From assembly GCA_018340805.1 (NCBI GenBank), contig JACMZG010000008.1, positions 72,924,549 through 72,988,548 on the forward strand: DNA of 64,000 nt. Reading direction: 5' to 3'. The stretch comes from Microvelia longipes. Lineage: Eukaryota > Arthropoda > Insecta > Hemiptera > Veliidae. The notes beneath the pieces are model-generated. The model did not search any database. It saw only the letters and a list, made by a program, of their open reading frames with translations, and was not told where the DNA came from. Of the stretch, positions 12,901 through 20,455 are shown piece by piece. The position numbers were made by a program, and so were the translations under genes. Within the stretch, counting starts at the first letter, position 1. Each line of letters begins with the position of its first letter.

Positions 12901-14733
12901 TAGTGGCGGTCAGTTGACCTTGTACCCTATATATAATATAATTATTTCTTCAATTCTAAGGTTAAAATTATTTAAAAGGGTCTTTAACAATGTTAAAAAT
13001 TGTATAATTTATTTTAAAGGTATAATTTTCATAAAATGTTATAAAATAAACGCTGTGTTAATTTAAGTAGACCTGATATCGTGATAACCATGATTTGTAG
13101 ACAAACATCAAAATGTTTGTAAACAAACATCAAACTGGGAAATTATAATTTAATTTACGTCTTCGTTGTCTCATTCGTAACACACGTTATCCTATTTCAA
13201 AAAAATTGTCATATAAGCTACTAAAAAAGAAAAAAGGCAATGAATAAGAAAAAATCGTCTTGTTTACATTTTTATAAACATAAATAGAAGTATCGATTTA
13301 AAACTGATAACAATAGTGATAAGGGGACAAGGTGAAAACTAGTGCTCGGTGCGGTAGTTGATGCAACTAATTCCTGTTTTTCTCGGAACCACCTAAAACC
13401 AGGGAGTTAGACCACTGTGTCCCCCCGCCCCGACCCAAACTGTATCAAATTCTACATCACTTTACTCATACCTTATCACTATTTTCCAACACTCAATAAT
13501 TATAACCATGTGCTGTACTATTAAAGGTACGGTAGCATAATTACTTTCAAATACCATTTTTCAAATAACAAGCAAAACCTGGCTTTTTACAGTATGTGTT
13601 CTAAAAAAAATATCAAAAAATAATTTTATATTTCATTTTTAATTTTATGAAAAACGTTTTGTCATCTGATCTCCCAAAAAAGTAGAATCAATAGTCATTA
13701 TTTTATTTCATATTAAATCTTTCAGAAAGGTAAAATTATCTAGCTTTATTTAATTCTTTTAAAAATCTTTTGTTGATTGATCTTCCAAAAAAGTAAAATT
13801 ATTCAGCTTTGTATAATTGTTTAAAGAATTATTTGTTGGGTATACTGGTTGTATATTGGACTTTATGTATACTGGTTGCATATTGGTTGATGAATGCTTG
13901 GGTTGTGAAATTCTTTGTTTCTTTTATACAACTTGTTCTGCAGATCTACTCTTAAGTTATTCTATAACAGAATTTTAGCAAGATGAAAATAGAGCTGTGT
14001 AACATCTTAAGGCCAGTAGGTTACATTTTGAAGTAAAAGCAAGATAAGATAACGAACTCGATGATCCAAGGCCAATTTATAAGTGCAGTCTATTGTTTAG
14101 TTTAAAAATCCCCAAGGTCATAAGTATTTTGGGGATTGACCAATCAGAGAATCCGCTGCCAACCTCTCACTTAAATAGAGAAAAAAATCCCTACCACATA
14201 ACTGCTGTAGAGAAAAACCTTCTTCCCGGCAATCGTTCACTTTGTTTGTGGTTCTTCTTTTGATTACATCGTTTTGAAAACTACCTTCAAATTAATCTTA
14301 AAAATGATATTTTAAAATAAAACTACACAAAAGAAATGTAAAAAAACATCGCCAAGGAATTGCGGGTGAATTAACCTGATTTGTTTACATAGTTTTTTTC
14401 TGCTCCCTTCTAGCAGGGATTTTTTTTCTTAAGAATCAGTGGTGTCTAAACTGACCACTGTGTAAGACTGGTGTTTTAAAAATAAACACCACGTTATAAC
14501 TAAAAATTAAAATTGTAGAGGTTTTTTGGCTCTTAGTAGCAATACACCCTTAGGTTGTCAAAAACCTTTTTCTTTTGTAGGTTGTCTGGAGAGCAATGCA
14601 AGAAGAATTTATTCAGCAGTATAAATACATAGAAGATTTAATTCAAAGATGCTACCCTGGAGCTATGATTTCATTGGATTTCTCAATAGATGATATCTTG
14701 AACTTTTTCTCTGAGATTGCTCGTTCACATTAA
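264..14733 (+). CDS. EXOC1: Exocyst complex component 1 (EXOC1/Sec3), C-terminal part, nine exons
   Basis: EXOC1/Sec3 is a subunit of the octameric exocyst, which tethers secretory vesicles to the plasma membrane before SNARE fusion. Joining 264-374, 688-811, 2194-2435, 3766-3947, 4303-4513, 9579-9732, 11186-11331, 12465-12659 and 14581-14733 gives about 505 residues with phases matching at every junction. The product follows the animal EXOC1 C-terminus closely: [14 protein letters not shown], then [19 protein letters not shown], then [10 protein letters not shown], then the terminal SEIARSH before TAA. Animal EXOC1 is near 890 aa, so the N-terminal PH-like and coiled-coil regions lie upstream of the window. 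All nine exons are open, so the gene looks functional. Introns 5 to 8 carry most of the inserted repeats. The family assignment is secure; only the left end is missing. Confidence 0.95.
559..589 (+). repeat. TGATGATG-stem-GAAAC motif
   Basis: TGATGATGCCTCCCACAATG followed by GAAGCGAAACG. GCCTCC and GGAAGC can pair imperfectly. A plus-strand member of the motif class in EXOC1 intron 1; no AATAAA follows closely. Confidence 0.4.
688..811 (+). CDS. EXOC1: EXOC1 exon b
   Basis: Acceptor tttcag, donor gtaatt. Encodes [20 protein letters not shown], equivalent to the vertebrate segment containing LYEREIKDFFE. Ends one base into a codon. Confidence 0.9.
895..1010. repeat. (CATA)n / (TA)n microsatellite in EXOC1 intron
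   Basis: A short run of atac units is followed by about 100 bases of interrupted TA dinucleotides. Low-complexity intron sequence. Confidence 0.85.
1380..1730 (+). repeat. Dispersed non-coding repeat family R1, copy 1
   Basis: Contains the landmarks of a family seen at least eight times here: a GTGTGT-rich start, GAAACTTGGTACAAAAATT, TTTACGTCATTAACC and TTCATTATCAGCATTAG in fixed order. No coding potential. This copy lacks the distal GAGCGAAGCGAG segment. Confidence 0.6.
2194..2435 (+). CDS. EXOC1: EXOC1 exon c
   Basis: Acceptor AG at 2192-2193, donor gtattt. It opens with a low-conservation serine/glycine linker and then carries [18 protein letters not shown], matching the KFDKIFEQVLSELEPLCL region of human EXOC1. 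Phases join on both sides. Confidence 0.88.
2780..3270 (+). repeat. Dispersed repeat family R1, copy 2 (degraded)
   Basis: Carries TTAAAACTTGGCACAAAAATT after a TGTGTCACTCATAATG start, and later a degraded middle. It is the most diverged copy, with the TTATCAGCATTAG block poorly kept. The rest of this EXOC1 intron, to 3765, is AT-rich with no other recognisable element. Confidence 0.45.
3766..3947 (+). CDS. EXOC1: EXOC1 exon d
   Basis: Acceptor ttgtag, donor gtcagt. Encodes [18 protein letters not shown], equivalent to the MIKIFRCIEPELN segment of vertebrates. Ends two bases into a Met codon completed by the next exon. Confidence 0.88.
4072..4255. repeat. Repeat fragment shared with 38.6 kb
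   Basis: The block from 4076 (ggaaacgcgacagcctct, then aggagaaagc) has a close relative on the minus strand near 38620-38665 (ggaaacgcgacggcctct, then tggagaaagc). More GC-rich than its surroundings. Element type not recognised. Confidence 0.45.
4303..4513 (+). CDS. EXOC1: EXOC1 exon e
   Basis: Acceptor cttgcag, donor gtgagt. Contains [15 protein letters not shown] and the well-conserved [12 protein letters not shown]. The following 5.1-kb intron contains the copia insertion. Confidence 0.92.
4767..4896 (+). repeat. Copia 5' LTR (130 bp)
   Basis: Begins TGTAGAAAGAAC and ends TCTCTAGA, immediately before the primer site. It is unusually short for an LTR. It differs from the right LTR by one A/T change near position 4863. 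Confidence 0.93.
4897..4908 (+). other. Primer-binding site (half-tRNA, initiator Met)
   Basis: GGTTATGGGCCC directly abuts the LTR and is the reverse complement of the anticodon-loop region (GGGCCCATAACC) of arthropod initiator tRNA-Met. Priming from an internally cut tRNA is typical of copia. Confidence 0.88.
4955..6070 (+). pseudogene. Copia Gag plus start of protease (frameshifted)
   Basis: Opens with ATG at 4955 and a copia Gag N-terminus ([20 protein letters not shown]). Around residues 209-222 is a retroviral-type zinc knuckle [14 protein letters not shown] (C-x2-C-x4-H-x4-C). The aspartic protease signature [11 protein letters not shown] appears near residue 285, with Ala where copia usually has Gly (DSGAT). 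Reading frame is lost near 6035-6050, at a run of seven A's, and the following protease/linker residues continue in another frame (6012-6203). Confidence 0.9.
6191..7108 (+). pseudogene. Copia integrase segment (frameshifted at both ends)
   Basis: Starts in the HHCC zinc-binding region (HRRFGH then CEVCIKGK). It continues through the DDE core: VHSDLCGP, then [10 protein letters not shown], then [12 protein letters not shown], so D, D and E are all present. Ends at a stop at 7106-7108. An acidic linker in a different frame (7109-7320) leads to RT. Confidence 0.92.
7327..8327 (+). pseudogene. Copia reverse transcriptase (two frames)
   Basis: The RT N-terminus ([20 protein letters not shown], then WVYKVKKD) runs in one frame to about 7485. 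A one-base loss moves the sequence into the frame used from 7530. That frame carries [23 protein letters not shown] and the catalytic YVDDIILF. It ends near 8327 where the frame shifts again before RNase H. Confidence 0.92.
8340..8796 (+). pseudogene. Copia RNase H segment
   Basis: Contains [29 protein letters not shown] and [12 protein letters not shown], the standard copia RNase H blocks, and stops at 8794-8796. The start of the domain (normally YSDADWAGD) is damaged by small deletions and reads YSTRLGGD. Confidence 0.9.
9107..9115 (+). other. Copia polypurine tract
   Basis: GAGAAGGGG directly precedes the right LTR, in the position expected for the plus-strand DNA primer. The ~310 bases between the RNase H stop and this tract are AT-rich and non-coding. 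Confidence 0.8.
9116..9245 (+). repeat. Copia 3' LTR (130 bp)
   Basis: 129 of 130 bases match the 5' LTR. Followed by a G-run (9246-9252), which mirrors the G-run before the left LTR. Confidence 0.93.
9579..9732 (+). CDS. EXOC1: EXOC1 exon f
   Basis: Acceptor tccaacag; the donor starts at 9733 (gtcagc). Contains [18 protein letters not shown], matching AESIFKNAERRGDLDKAY in human EXOC1. Lies about 330 bases after the right LTR of the copia element. Confidence 0.92.
9890..10345 (+). repeat. Dispersed repeat family R1, copy 3
   Basis: Has the GTGTGTGTTTTT start, AGAGAGTTAAAACTTAC, the 'CATTAACAGCTTTAGTTC' version of the middle block, and the distal CACTCTCTGATGACGAC end. Non-coding; the short reading frames here are by chance. 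Confidence 0.6.
10454..10478 (-). repeat. CTGATGATG-stem motif (degenerate GAAA)
   Basis: On the minus strand CTGATGATGGCATTAAGCC is followed by AAAAAC instead of GAAAC; GGC and GCC can pair around ATTAA. Same motif class as at 559, 32105, 36277, 44946 and 63890. Confidence 0.5.
10499..11085. repeat. Tandem array, five units of about 120 bp
   Basis: CTCTCAACTAATAA recurs at about 10499, 10617, 10739, 10861 and 10980. Each unit runs through a TATCAGTGAA block and AGATAAGAGTTGAG to AATGAGCAGCACTCGAG. Units are nearly identical apart from single-base indels and one short deletion in unit 4. Lies in EXOC1 intron 6, just upstream of exon g. Confidence 0.92.
11186..11331 (+). CDS. EXOC1: EXOC1 exon g
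   Basis: Acceptor ttttcag, donor gtaata. Encodes [14 protein letters not shown] and ends at RPLEKLN. Located right after a five-unit tandem array, about 100 bases from the array end. Confidence 0.93.
11620..11853 (+). mobile_element. tRNA-derived SINE
   Basis: An A-box-like GTGGTAGAGGTC (about 11637) and a B-box-like GGGGTTCGCATCC (about 11696) are spaced as in a tRNA promoter. The tail region holds GGCAAGGCTTTAAACGAAC and ends in an ATT-type simple repeat. A tail fragment of the same family is at 50795-50850. Located in EXOC1 intron 7. Confidence 0.65.
11870..12420. repeat. Tandem array, seven to eight units of about 73 bp
   Basis: Each unit contains CCCTAATGTACCCTATAC, CTTTAAGCTTGATTTAG and GAGATCTTGAGGTTCTC. 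A diverged outlier unit lies upstream at 11505-11580. Units differ mainly by one-base gains and losses in short homopolymers. The array ends about 45 bases before EXOC1 exon h. Confidence 0.92.
12465..12659 (+). CDS. EXOC1: EXOC1 exon h
   Basis: Acceptor tttcag, donor gtaagc; 65 codons. It is the most conserved stretch in the window: [20 protein letters not shown] followed by [20 protein letters not shown]. Lies about 45 bases downstream of the 73-bp tandem array. Confidence 0.96.
12674..13520. mobile_element. MITE family M1, copy 1 (host of a nested element)
   Basis: Ends are inverted repeats of a shared TIR: TAGTATAACACATGG at the left and the complement of TAGTACAGCACATGG at the right, with TA at the edges. 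Related termini and inner sequence (CACGCCCACAATTTTATA) occur at 24.2, 32.8 and 57.7-58.1 kb. It is split by the insertion 12793-13464. No transposase is present. Confidence 0.7.
12793..13464. mobile_element. MITE family M2 nested in M1, 8-bp target duplication
   Basis: Terminal inverted repeats of about 55 bases begin TAAAGTGATGTAGAA and include ACACAGTGGTCTAACTCCC on one side and its complement on the other. The flanks carry identical CTCATACC (12785-12792 and 13465-13472), an 8-bp duplication as made by hAT-type transposases. The interior is AT-rich and non-coding. A single diverged end of the same family lies at 63290-63385. Confidence 0.78.
13530..14560. other. EXOC1 last-intron remainder, short internal duplications only
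   Basis: Contains two copies of a block around CTTCCAAAAAAGTAAAATTATT (near 13665 and 13790) and a doubled TATACTGGTTG (13850-13880). From 14080 to 14240 the sequence is less AT-rich and non-coding. No gene or known element recognised. Confidence 0.5.
14581..14733 (+). CDS. EXOC1: EXOC1 terminal coding exon
   Basis: Acceptor ttttgtag. Encodes [20 protein letters not shown], then [14 protein letters not shown], ending SEIARSH and TAA. Vertebrate EXOC1 ends SSIAQSH, so this is the true C-terminus. Confidence 0.96.
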   Translation, partial: VVWRAMQEEFIQQYKYIEDLIQRCYPGAMISLDFSIDDILNFFSEIARSH

Positions 14734-14788
14734 TGTATCTATTATGGAAAAGTCATAAAACTGAAATTTGGAAGGAGAATAAGTATAA

Positions 14789-14794
14789 AATAAA
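14789..14794 (+). promoter_or_regulatory. Candidate EXOC1 poly(A) signal AATAAA
   Basis: The first AATAAA after the EXOC1 stop is 56 bases downstream, which implies a 3' UTR of roughly 80 bases. Confidence 0.55.
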
Positions 14795-14799
14795 GCTTG

Positions 14800-15600
14800 C
14801 ATTATAACTTAGCTAAGCTTGTGTGTCCGTTTAAAGCTTAGAAAAAATTAAGGTTTATTTTTTTTTATAATAAGGCTGAATACCTTCCTTCTTGAATGAA
14901 GTCATTTTGGTAAATTTTCTTAGTAAAATTACACTAATGAGGTTGTTCTGACCATGAAAGTGGATGAGGAGCTTAATCTTCCACACATAAAGTTAGGCAT
15001 TACTAATGATATAACAAAGTTTTTCAAGAGATTGTTACTTAAAAAAAAAATGTTTATCTTATTTACTTCAAATTTACACATAAAAGAAAAAAATATGTGA
15101 GATAGTCATAATATAACCAGACCATTGAGAAGTAGGAAAATTTGTCTCCTTAAAAATTTGTTATCAGTTCTAGCATTTTTGACTCAAATATGGACCCAAA
15201 CATCAAAAACTGTTAGATATACTATAATTAGTGCTTCTCTCAATGGGTAATTGATGGAGTTCCAATTCTCATTTGGGACTGTTTAGATTTTTATTATTAT
15301 AGTGTTTAATTTATGTTAAAGCCATAAGGCATGTTCAAAAATGATTAAAAATCACTAAAAAAAAGTTCTGAAATTCTATTGCACTGTTGAAATGCTTGTT
15401 AAATTGTTTATGAAGTAATTGCCAATTTAAAGATAAATATGAGATTTATTCGAAGATCGTTTTTATTCATTTCAATTAACTTTTTGTTGTAAAATATTTC
15501 AAAATCTACATTGCGATTTATTTAATACGTTCTCAAATTGTTTTTTTTTTCTGATTTAATTTAAAAAATTACTTTGGGTTTTCTTACCTTGTCTGGCAGT
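14800..15600. other. Intergenic AT-rich sequence, nothing recognised
   Basis: From the EXOC1 3' end to about 15600 there are no convincing coding stretches, inverted repeats or element ends. A G13 run sits at 15615-15627. Confidence 0.5.
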
Positions 15601-15639
15601 GCTACGTTAATGAGGGGGGGGGGGGGTGTTATGTAACTG

Positions 15640-15880
15640 TAATGTGTAAATCCATGTGGTGTAATGGTTACTACATGTTCCTGTCCATGTTAGAAGGATG
15701 TGAATCCTAACATGTGCTGTCCTTCAAATGAAAGGTTTAGTCGGTGCTTCCGATCCCTGGTACTTGTAAAAGATCCCTGACCCTCTGATAAACAATCAAC
15801 TATTGTCTGTACCTGATCCTAAATGTACCTGGGTGCTGGCAAAATCTAGGACCCTCAATACTAGCTTATATATAATATAT
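15640..15880 (+). mobile_element. tRNA-related SINE (probable)
   Basis: Starts with a tRNA-like head: TCCATGTGGTGTAATGGTTA (A-box type) and about 35 bases later GGATGTGAATCC (imperfect B box). A non-tRNA body follows. The anticodon arm is too altered for a working tRNA. Confidence 0.55.
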
Positions 15881-16229
15881 GTTTGTCTTATGGATTCAAA
15901 ATCAGGAAAGATGAATTTTGCAGTGGGGCACATTTTGTTTCTTGTTAAAACTTATATTATAGCACTTCTTTGGATTATAATCAATATCCCTTGTGTCAAA
16001 GGGTGTTAGCTAATAAGAGCCCAACAAAACTTGAAAAATTATCATCACCTCTCTCTCATTACTATCCTTATCTCTGCCACCTTTTAGATTCAGATATCTT
16101 ATCAAATTTTTTTTTTTACGCTTTAACCTGTCATTTAGCGATTTCCCCTCACTCAAATCTCACTCAACCCCTGAGTTTGTACACATCCAATCATCCAGGA
16201 AGCACGCTCTCCGTACATGGTAGCACATA

Positions 16230-16455
16230 TAACCAGTTCACAGTTTGTCTAGTTCATCCAGCCCACCCACACTCTATCCAGACTCACTGCTCTGGCTAGT
16301 ATCTGCGACTAGTTCACAGTGTGCCTAGTTCATCTAGACCAGCTAGACTCTGGCTAGGCTCACCGCTCTGGCTAGCGCCGACTACTAGTTTCATTGTGTG
16401 CTTGTTTCATCTAGTCTTACTAGAGCTCCTCTGATCACATTAGTCTCACTTGACC
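16230..16455 (+). repeat. Imperfect ~75-bp tandem repeat, three units
   Basis: Units start AGTTCACAGTTTGTCTAG, AGTTCACAGTGTGCCTAG and AGTTTCATTGTGTGCTTG, and the first two end CTCTGGCTAG. GC content is well above the neighbourhood (16050-16620 overall). The open frames here look like by-products of composition. Confidence 0.65.
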
Positions 16456-16702
16456 TCGTCCTTCCAGTCTCACCAATCTCATCAGTTCCACTAGCATCAC
16501 CAGACTCTCTAGCTAGGCGCTCTGGCCAGTCCACCCGACAAAGAACTGTAGCACCCAGATGTCAGCGTGTACAAACTCATTCTATAGCCCTGACCTGAAA
16601 GTTAAAGCTCCGCAGTGCTATTAGGAGACGTCTGTCTTCAAGAACCGAGCACTTACGTTACTCGTGTCGCCGCCATCACTTTCACTGACTAAGTTTTCGG
16701 AC

Positions 16703-17020
16703 ATACAAAGGCTCAGTATATCTTTCCGACCTTCATCTCCCCCAGCCCGCAGAACATTAACTTTTCGTGAGCTGAAGACAACTGAAACGTGGACCCAGAC
16801 TTGTCTCAGATGAAACTAGATCCAACCCCGCATTTGCGTATTAGTAGCCAAGGAAACCACGTAAAACCTTGGCTGGGTTGGCCGACCTTGAATTCAAGAC
16901 CTCCCGAGTATACAGTACAAGGGATAACCTCATATTGAGGTCCTCCCCCGGCTGGATTTGAACCCTCGACCTCCAGGTCGAAAGGCGAGCGCTCTACCAC
17001 TGAGCTACCCGACTCGGTTC
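16703..17020 (-). mobile_element. tRNA-derived SINE family S1, copy 1
   Basis: On the minus strand the head reads GGGTAGCTCAGTGGTAGAGC (A box) and about 40 bases later GAGGGTTCAAATCCAGC (B box), a clear Pol III promoter pair. The body shares AAGGAAACCACGT-type, TTGAATTCAAG-type and terminal TACTGAGCCTTT landmarks with the copy at 29233-29524. The anticodon stem does not pair properly, so this is a SINE head and not a functional tRNA. Confidence 0.8.
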
Positions 17021-17039
17021 TTATCAAATTAATAATGAT

Positions 17040-19032
17040 TTACTTTTGAAACATCCCTCATACTTGGATTTATTTTTCTTCTCTTTTGCATTAACTGCTG
17101 TCTTAATGTAAATATTAGTTTTTAAAATTAAATGTTATTTTTTTAAATTTATTTAATATTAACATACAATGCAATTAGATTAAAAATGTACCAAATAAAG
17201 GTATTATTTATTTTATTATTAGTTTAAATAAATTATTGTTGTTTGTACTTGTAAGATTTTATGTGAGGATATATTTTCACTTTTCAATTTTATTTTTATA
17301 TTTTTGATTTTAATTATTTTTATTTATTTCTTGTTTGATTTCATTACCCCTTTCAGCACCAAGTGAACAGCCTTTCCTGTATTGGGATGATTTGATTTCA
17401 AATAATAAATTCTCCTTACTTAAATTGACAATTTGTTTAATCTTCTTTTAACTTACAAAGATATTATGTTAAGTTGTTTGTCTTGAACATTTTAACTGAA
17501 ATTTATTATTTTAAATGATAATTATTATTTATATATATTTATTTATTAATTAATTATAATTATATCAATAATATTTTTATACTTATTTATTATTTTTATA
17601 AATTATTTATTAATTTACTTAAATATTTTATAGAAGATGTTATGTTTAAGATACTACAAGACTATATGTTAAACTGGAATTAAACAAGTTTTGCTTTCTA
17701 AATAAACATAGCCTATGATGATTGTTGCCCACTGACCATTAATTGGTAACCCATATTGCTATGGAAAAAGTATTCATACTGAGTAAATAATGTATTAATC
17801 ACAAAAAAAATTTTTTTTTTGTTTTCTTTGTATTATAAATTATTTTATCCCCATCTTTAAGATCTTTGAAAATGCTGCAAATTTTGTTAAAAACAGCTCA
17901 CACACTTAAAACCGTTATTTTATTACAAATTCATCCTTTTAATTATTACTTCCCTGTCTCCTAATCAGGGAAAGGTATTATAATATTTTTACTTGAAATT
18001 ATATCCATTTGTAACCTGTAAAATGAAACTTTAAGAAACAACAATAAATCTTAGAAAATAAATACATCTTAGCCATTCCGACAGTTTTAATTTTTCCAAT
18101 AGTTGAGAGAAGAAATTATTAAATTCCCTAGAACTTTAAATTGTAAACATTATTTCTCGCATTAGGTGTGCTAATTGATTCAAAGATAATTGTTAATTTT
18201 TATTTGAAGGCATCAAGCATTTTTGTTGTAAGAATTACTTTATCTCCCGACTCTGTCATTCTTATAATTTTTCTCACAATAAGTTATTCTTAAGGTGCCC
18301 TAACATTTTTAATCTTGAAAAAGCTGGCTTGTTTACAAAGTATATTATATGGTTTCTTTAATATTTGATCACTAGTCCATAAGTTCTAATTAAATTTAAT
18401 TTATAATTTGCCAAATAAATTATTTTTTTATTATTAAAAAATATTTGTTTTTTTTATAAAATTATACTCTATGAATTGTATCCTTGCTATTAGTTGTTCC
18501 ACTTGGTCACAACCAAAAGAAGTCGTCTCATGTTAAAAAATGACATTTTGTTAGTTTTGGTGTCAGCTTTTTTATGAAAACCCATAATGAGCTTTGAAAA
18601 ACTTAATTGCATAGATGAGGTTTGAACCTGTAAACTCGAGATCCAAAGCAAGACCATTGAGCTGTATTATTTTTGCTCCCTTATCCTACTTCTAAGATAG
18701 CATTATTCTAAGCATTCTAAAATAACGGATAAAATCGTCATCCCATTAGAGGAATATATTTACCTAATCAGTGGACTAGGGTAAAAAGAATGGAGATCTT
18801 ATTTACGCCAAGTCTTATCAAACTCACACATGATGATTAGGGTAGTCATGATGATTTCACTTTGTGACTTGACCAGTTCACATATTAAGGTATTGTGCTA
18901 TTTAAGCACCTTGTTGCTCTGTGAAATTGCACGTTGTGTGAATATTAAGTAGAACAAGAATCTATAATTATATTTATTTATTAATTTTCAAGACGCAATG
19001 CAAACTTTAAAAACAAGCCATCCCAATATGTG

Positions 19033-19036
<4 letters not shown>
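17040..19036. other. Intergenic AT-rich sequence with a tRNA-like remnant
   Basis: Very AT-rich. No coding exon or element recognised apart from a minus-strand tRNA-like segment at about 18605-18668 (B-box type GGTTCAAACCTC with AGCTCAATGGTC as a possible A box), probably another SINE remnant. Confidence 0.4.
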
Positions 19037-19071
<35 letters not shown>

Positions 19072-19398
19072 TTAAAAACAGACCAATGGTCCAAAATACA
19101 AATATACATAATACAAAATACAAATAATTAACATTGGTAATACAGAATCAGAAACAATACAGAATCGAGAAGCAATACAGATACATACATACATTACATT
19201 TATAATACAGAATCAGAAACAAAAACTGAGTATTTAAGAGTTGCATGAGAAAATTTTAATTTTCTTTTGACATCTGTCAATAGACTAAAAAAATTGTGAA
19301 TATAATTTATAGGTGTAATAGCTATAATCAATGTTTAAAACTGATACATACAGAATACTTAAAATTAATCAAAGAAATAAATAAATATATAATAATAT

Positions 19399-19985
19399 AA
19401 AAGAAAAAGAATTGAAAAAATAAGGATTAATTCTTATAGATAAGTAATGAAACTAGTTTTAGGAGATCAAAAATAAAGCATTGCACAAATTTAAATATAC
19501 AAACAAAATTAGGATTGGTTGAATTCTTAACTTAAAGCAATTTAATTATAATTAATGTTAGTTGTTTATAATAAGAAGAAGAATGAATTTATTTATTTCT
19601 TATAAATATAAAAGAAGAAGAATTGAAAAATTAAGGATTAATTCTTATAGATAAGTAATGATACTAGTTTTAGGAGATCAAAAACAAAGCATTGTACTAA
19701 TTTAAATATACAATCAAGATTAGGATTGGTTGACTTCTTAACTTAAAGCAATTTAATTATGAATAATGTTTGGTTGTTTATAAAATAAGAAGAAGAATGA
19801 ATTTATTTATTTTTTTATAAATATAAAAGAAGAAGAATTGAAAAATTAAGGATTAATTCTTATAGCTAAGTAATGAAACTAGTTTTAGGAGATCAAAAAC
19901 AAAGCATTGTACTAATTTAAATATACAAACAAGATTAGGATTGGTTGAATTCTTAACTTAAAGCAATTTAATTATAAATAATGTT
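19399..19985 (-). repeat. Threefold ~210-bp tandem repeat in LINE 3' UTR
   Basis: AAGGATTAATTCTTATAG recurs near 19421, 19633 and 19850. The repeat extends through TTTTAGGAGATCAAAAA and AGCAATTTAATTAT. The copy nearest the coding region includes the last codons and stop of ORF2, so the array arose by duplicating the coding end. Confidence 0.85.
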
Positions 19986-20408
19986 AAGTTGTTTTAATTT
20001 ACTAATTGAGCAGTTGAATAAGTCGTAGTTATCAGGGAGTAAATTAGCGATCCGGTGGAGTCTATTGAAGCTATAGTGAATAAGATAATTTTGATAATAA
20101 AAACTGGTATTAAAGACTTGAAATTTTTTAACTGTTCGGGTTGGGATGTAGTATTGGACTTGTTCAACAAGGTAGGGACAGTCGATTAAGGAGTGTATGC
20201 ATTTGTAGAAAAAAATAATATCAGTGATACATCTTCTGTTAGCCAGAGGTTTAAGATCAAGGGTTGACAAAATATGATTATAATCAAGGTTTATTAACGG
20301 AATACCAAGTTTGTAGTTAATATAAATCAGAAATTTGTGCTGTATGGTTTCAATATGGTGAGAATGAGAGGCATAGAAAGGAGACCATACAGGAGAACAG
20401 TATTCCAA
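19968..20408 (-). pseudogene. LINE ORF2 C-terminal segment
   Basis: Carries MEYCSPVWSPFYASH, the usual post-RT block of Jockey-type elements, then about 130 residues ending in the stop at 19968. Offset from the RT frame by a frameshift near 20410-20456. Confidence 0.88.
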
Positions 20409-20455
20409 AGTAGGTCTTACAAGAGTTGTAAAAAGGGTTTTAATACTATTAATAT

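Noticed and set aside
15803..16598. Three overlapping plus-strand open frames of 66-109 codons
   Set aside because: They lie in a SINE body and an imperfect 75-bp tandem repeat of higher GC, with no conserved motif.
16940..17020. A possible tRNA gene on the minus strand
   Set aside because: A and B boxes are good, but the anticodon arm does not form a 5-bp stem, there is no proper acceptor stem, and the same segment heads a repeat with a second copy at 29.2-29.5 kb. It is a SINE head.
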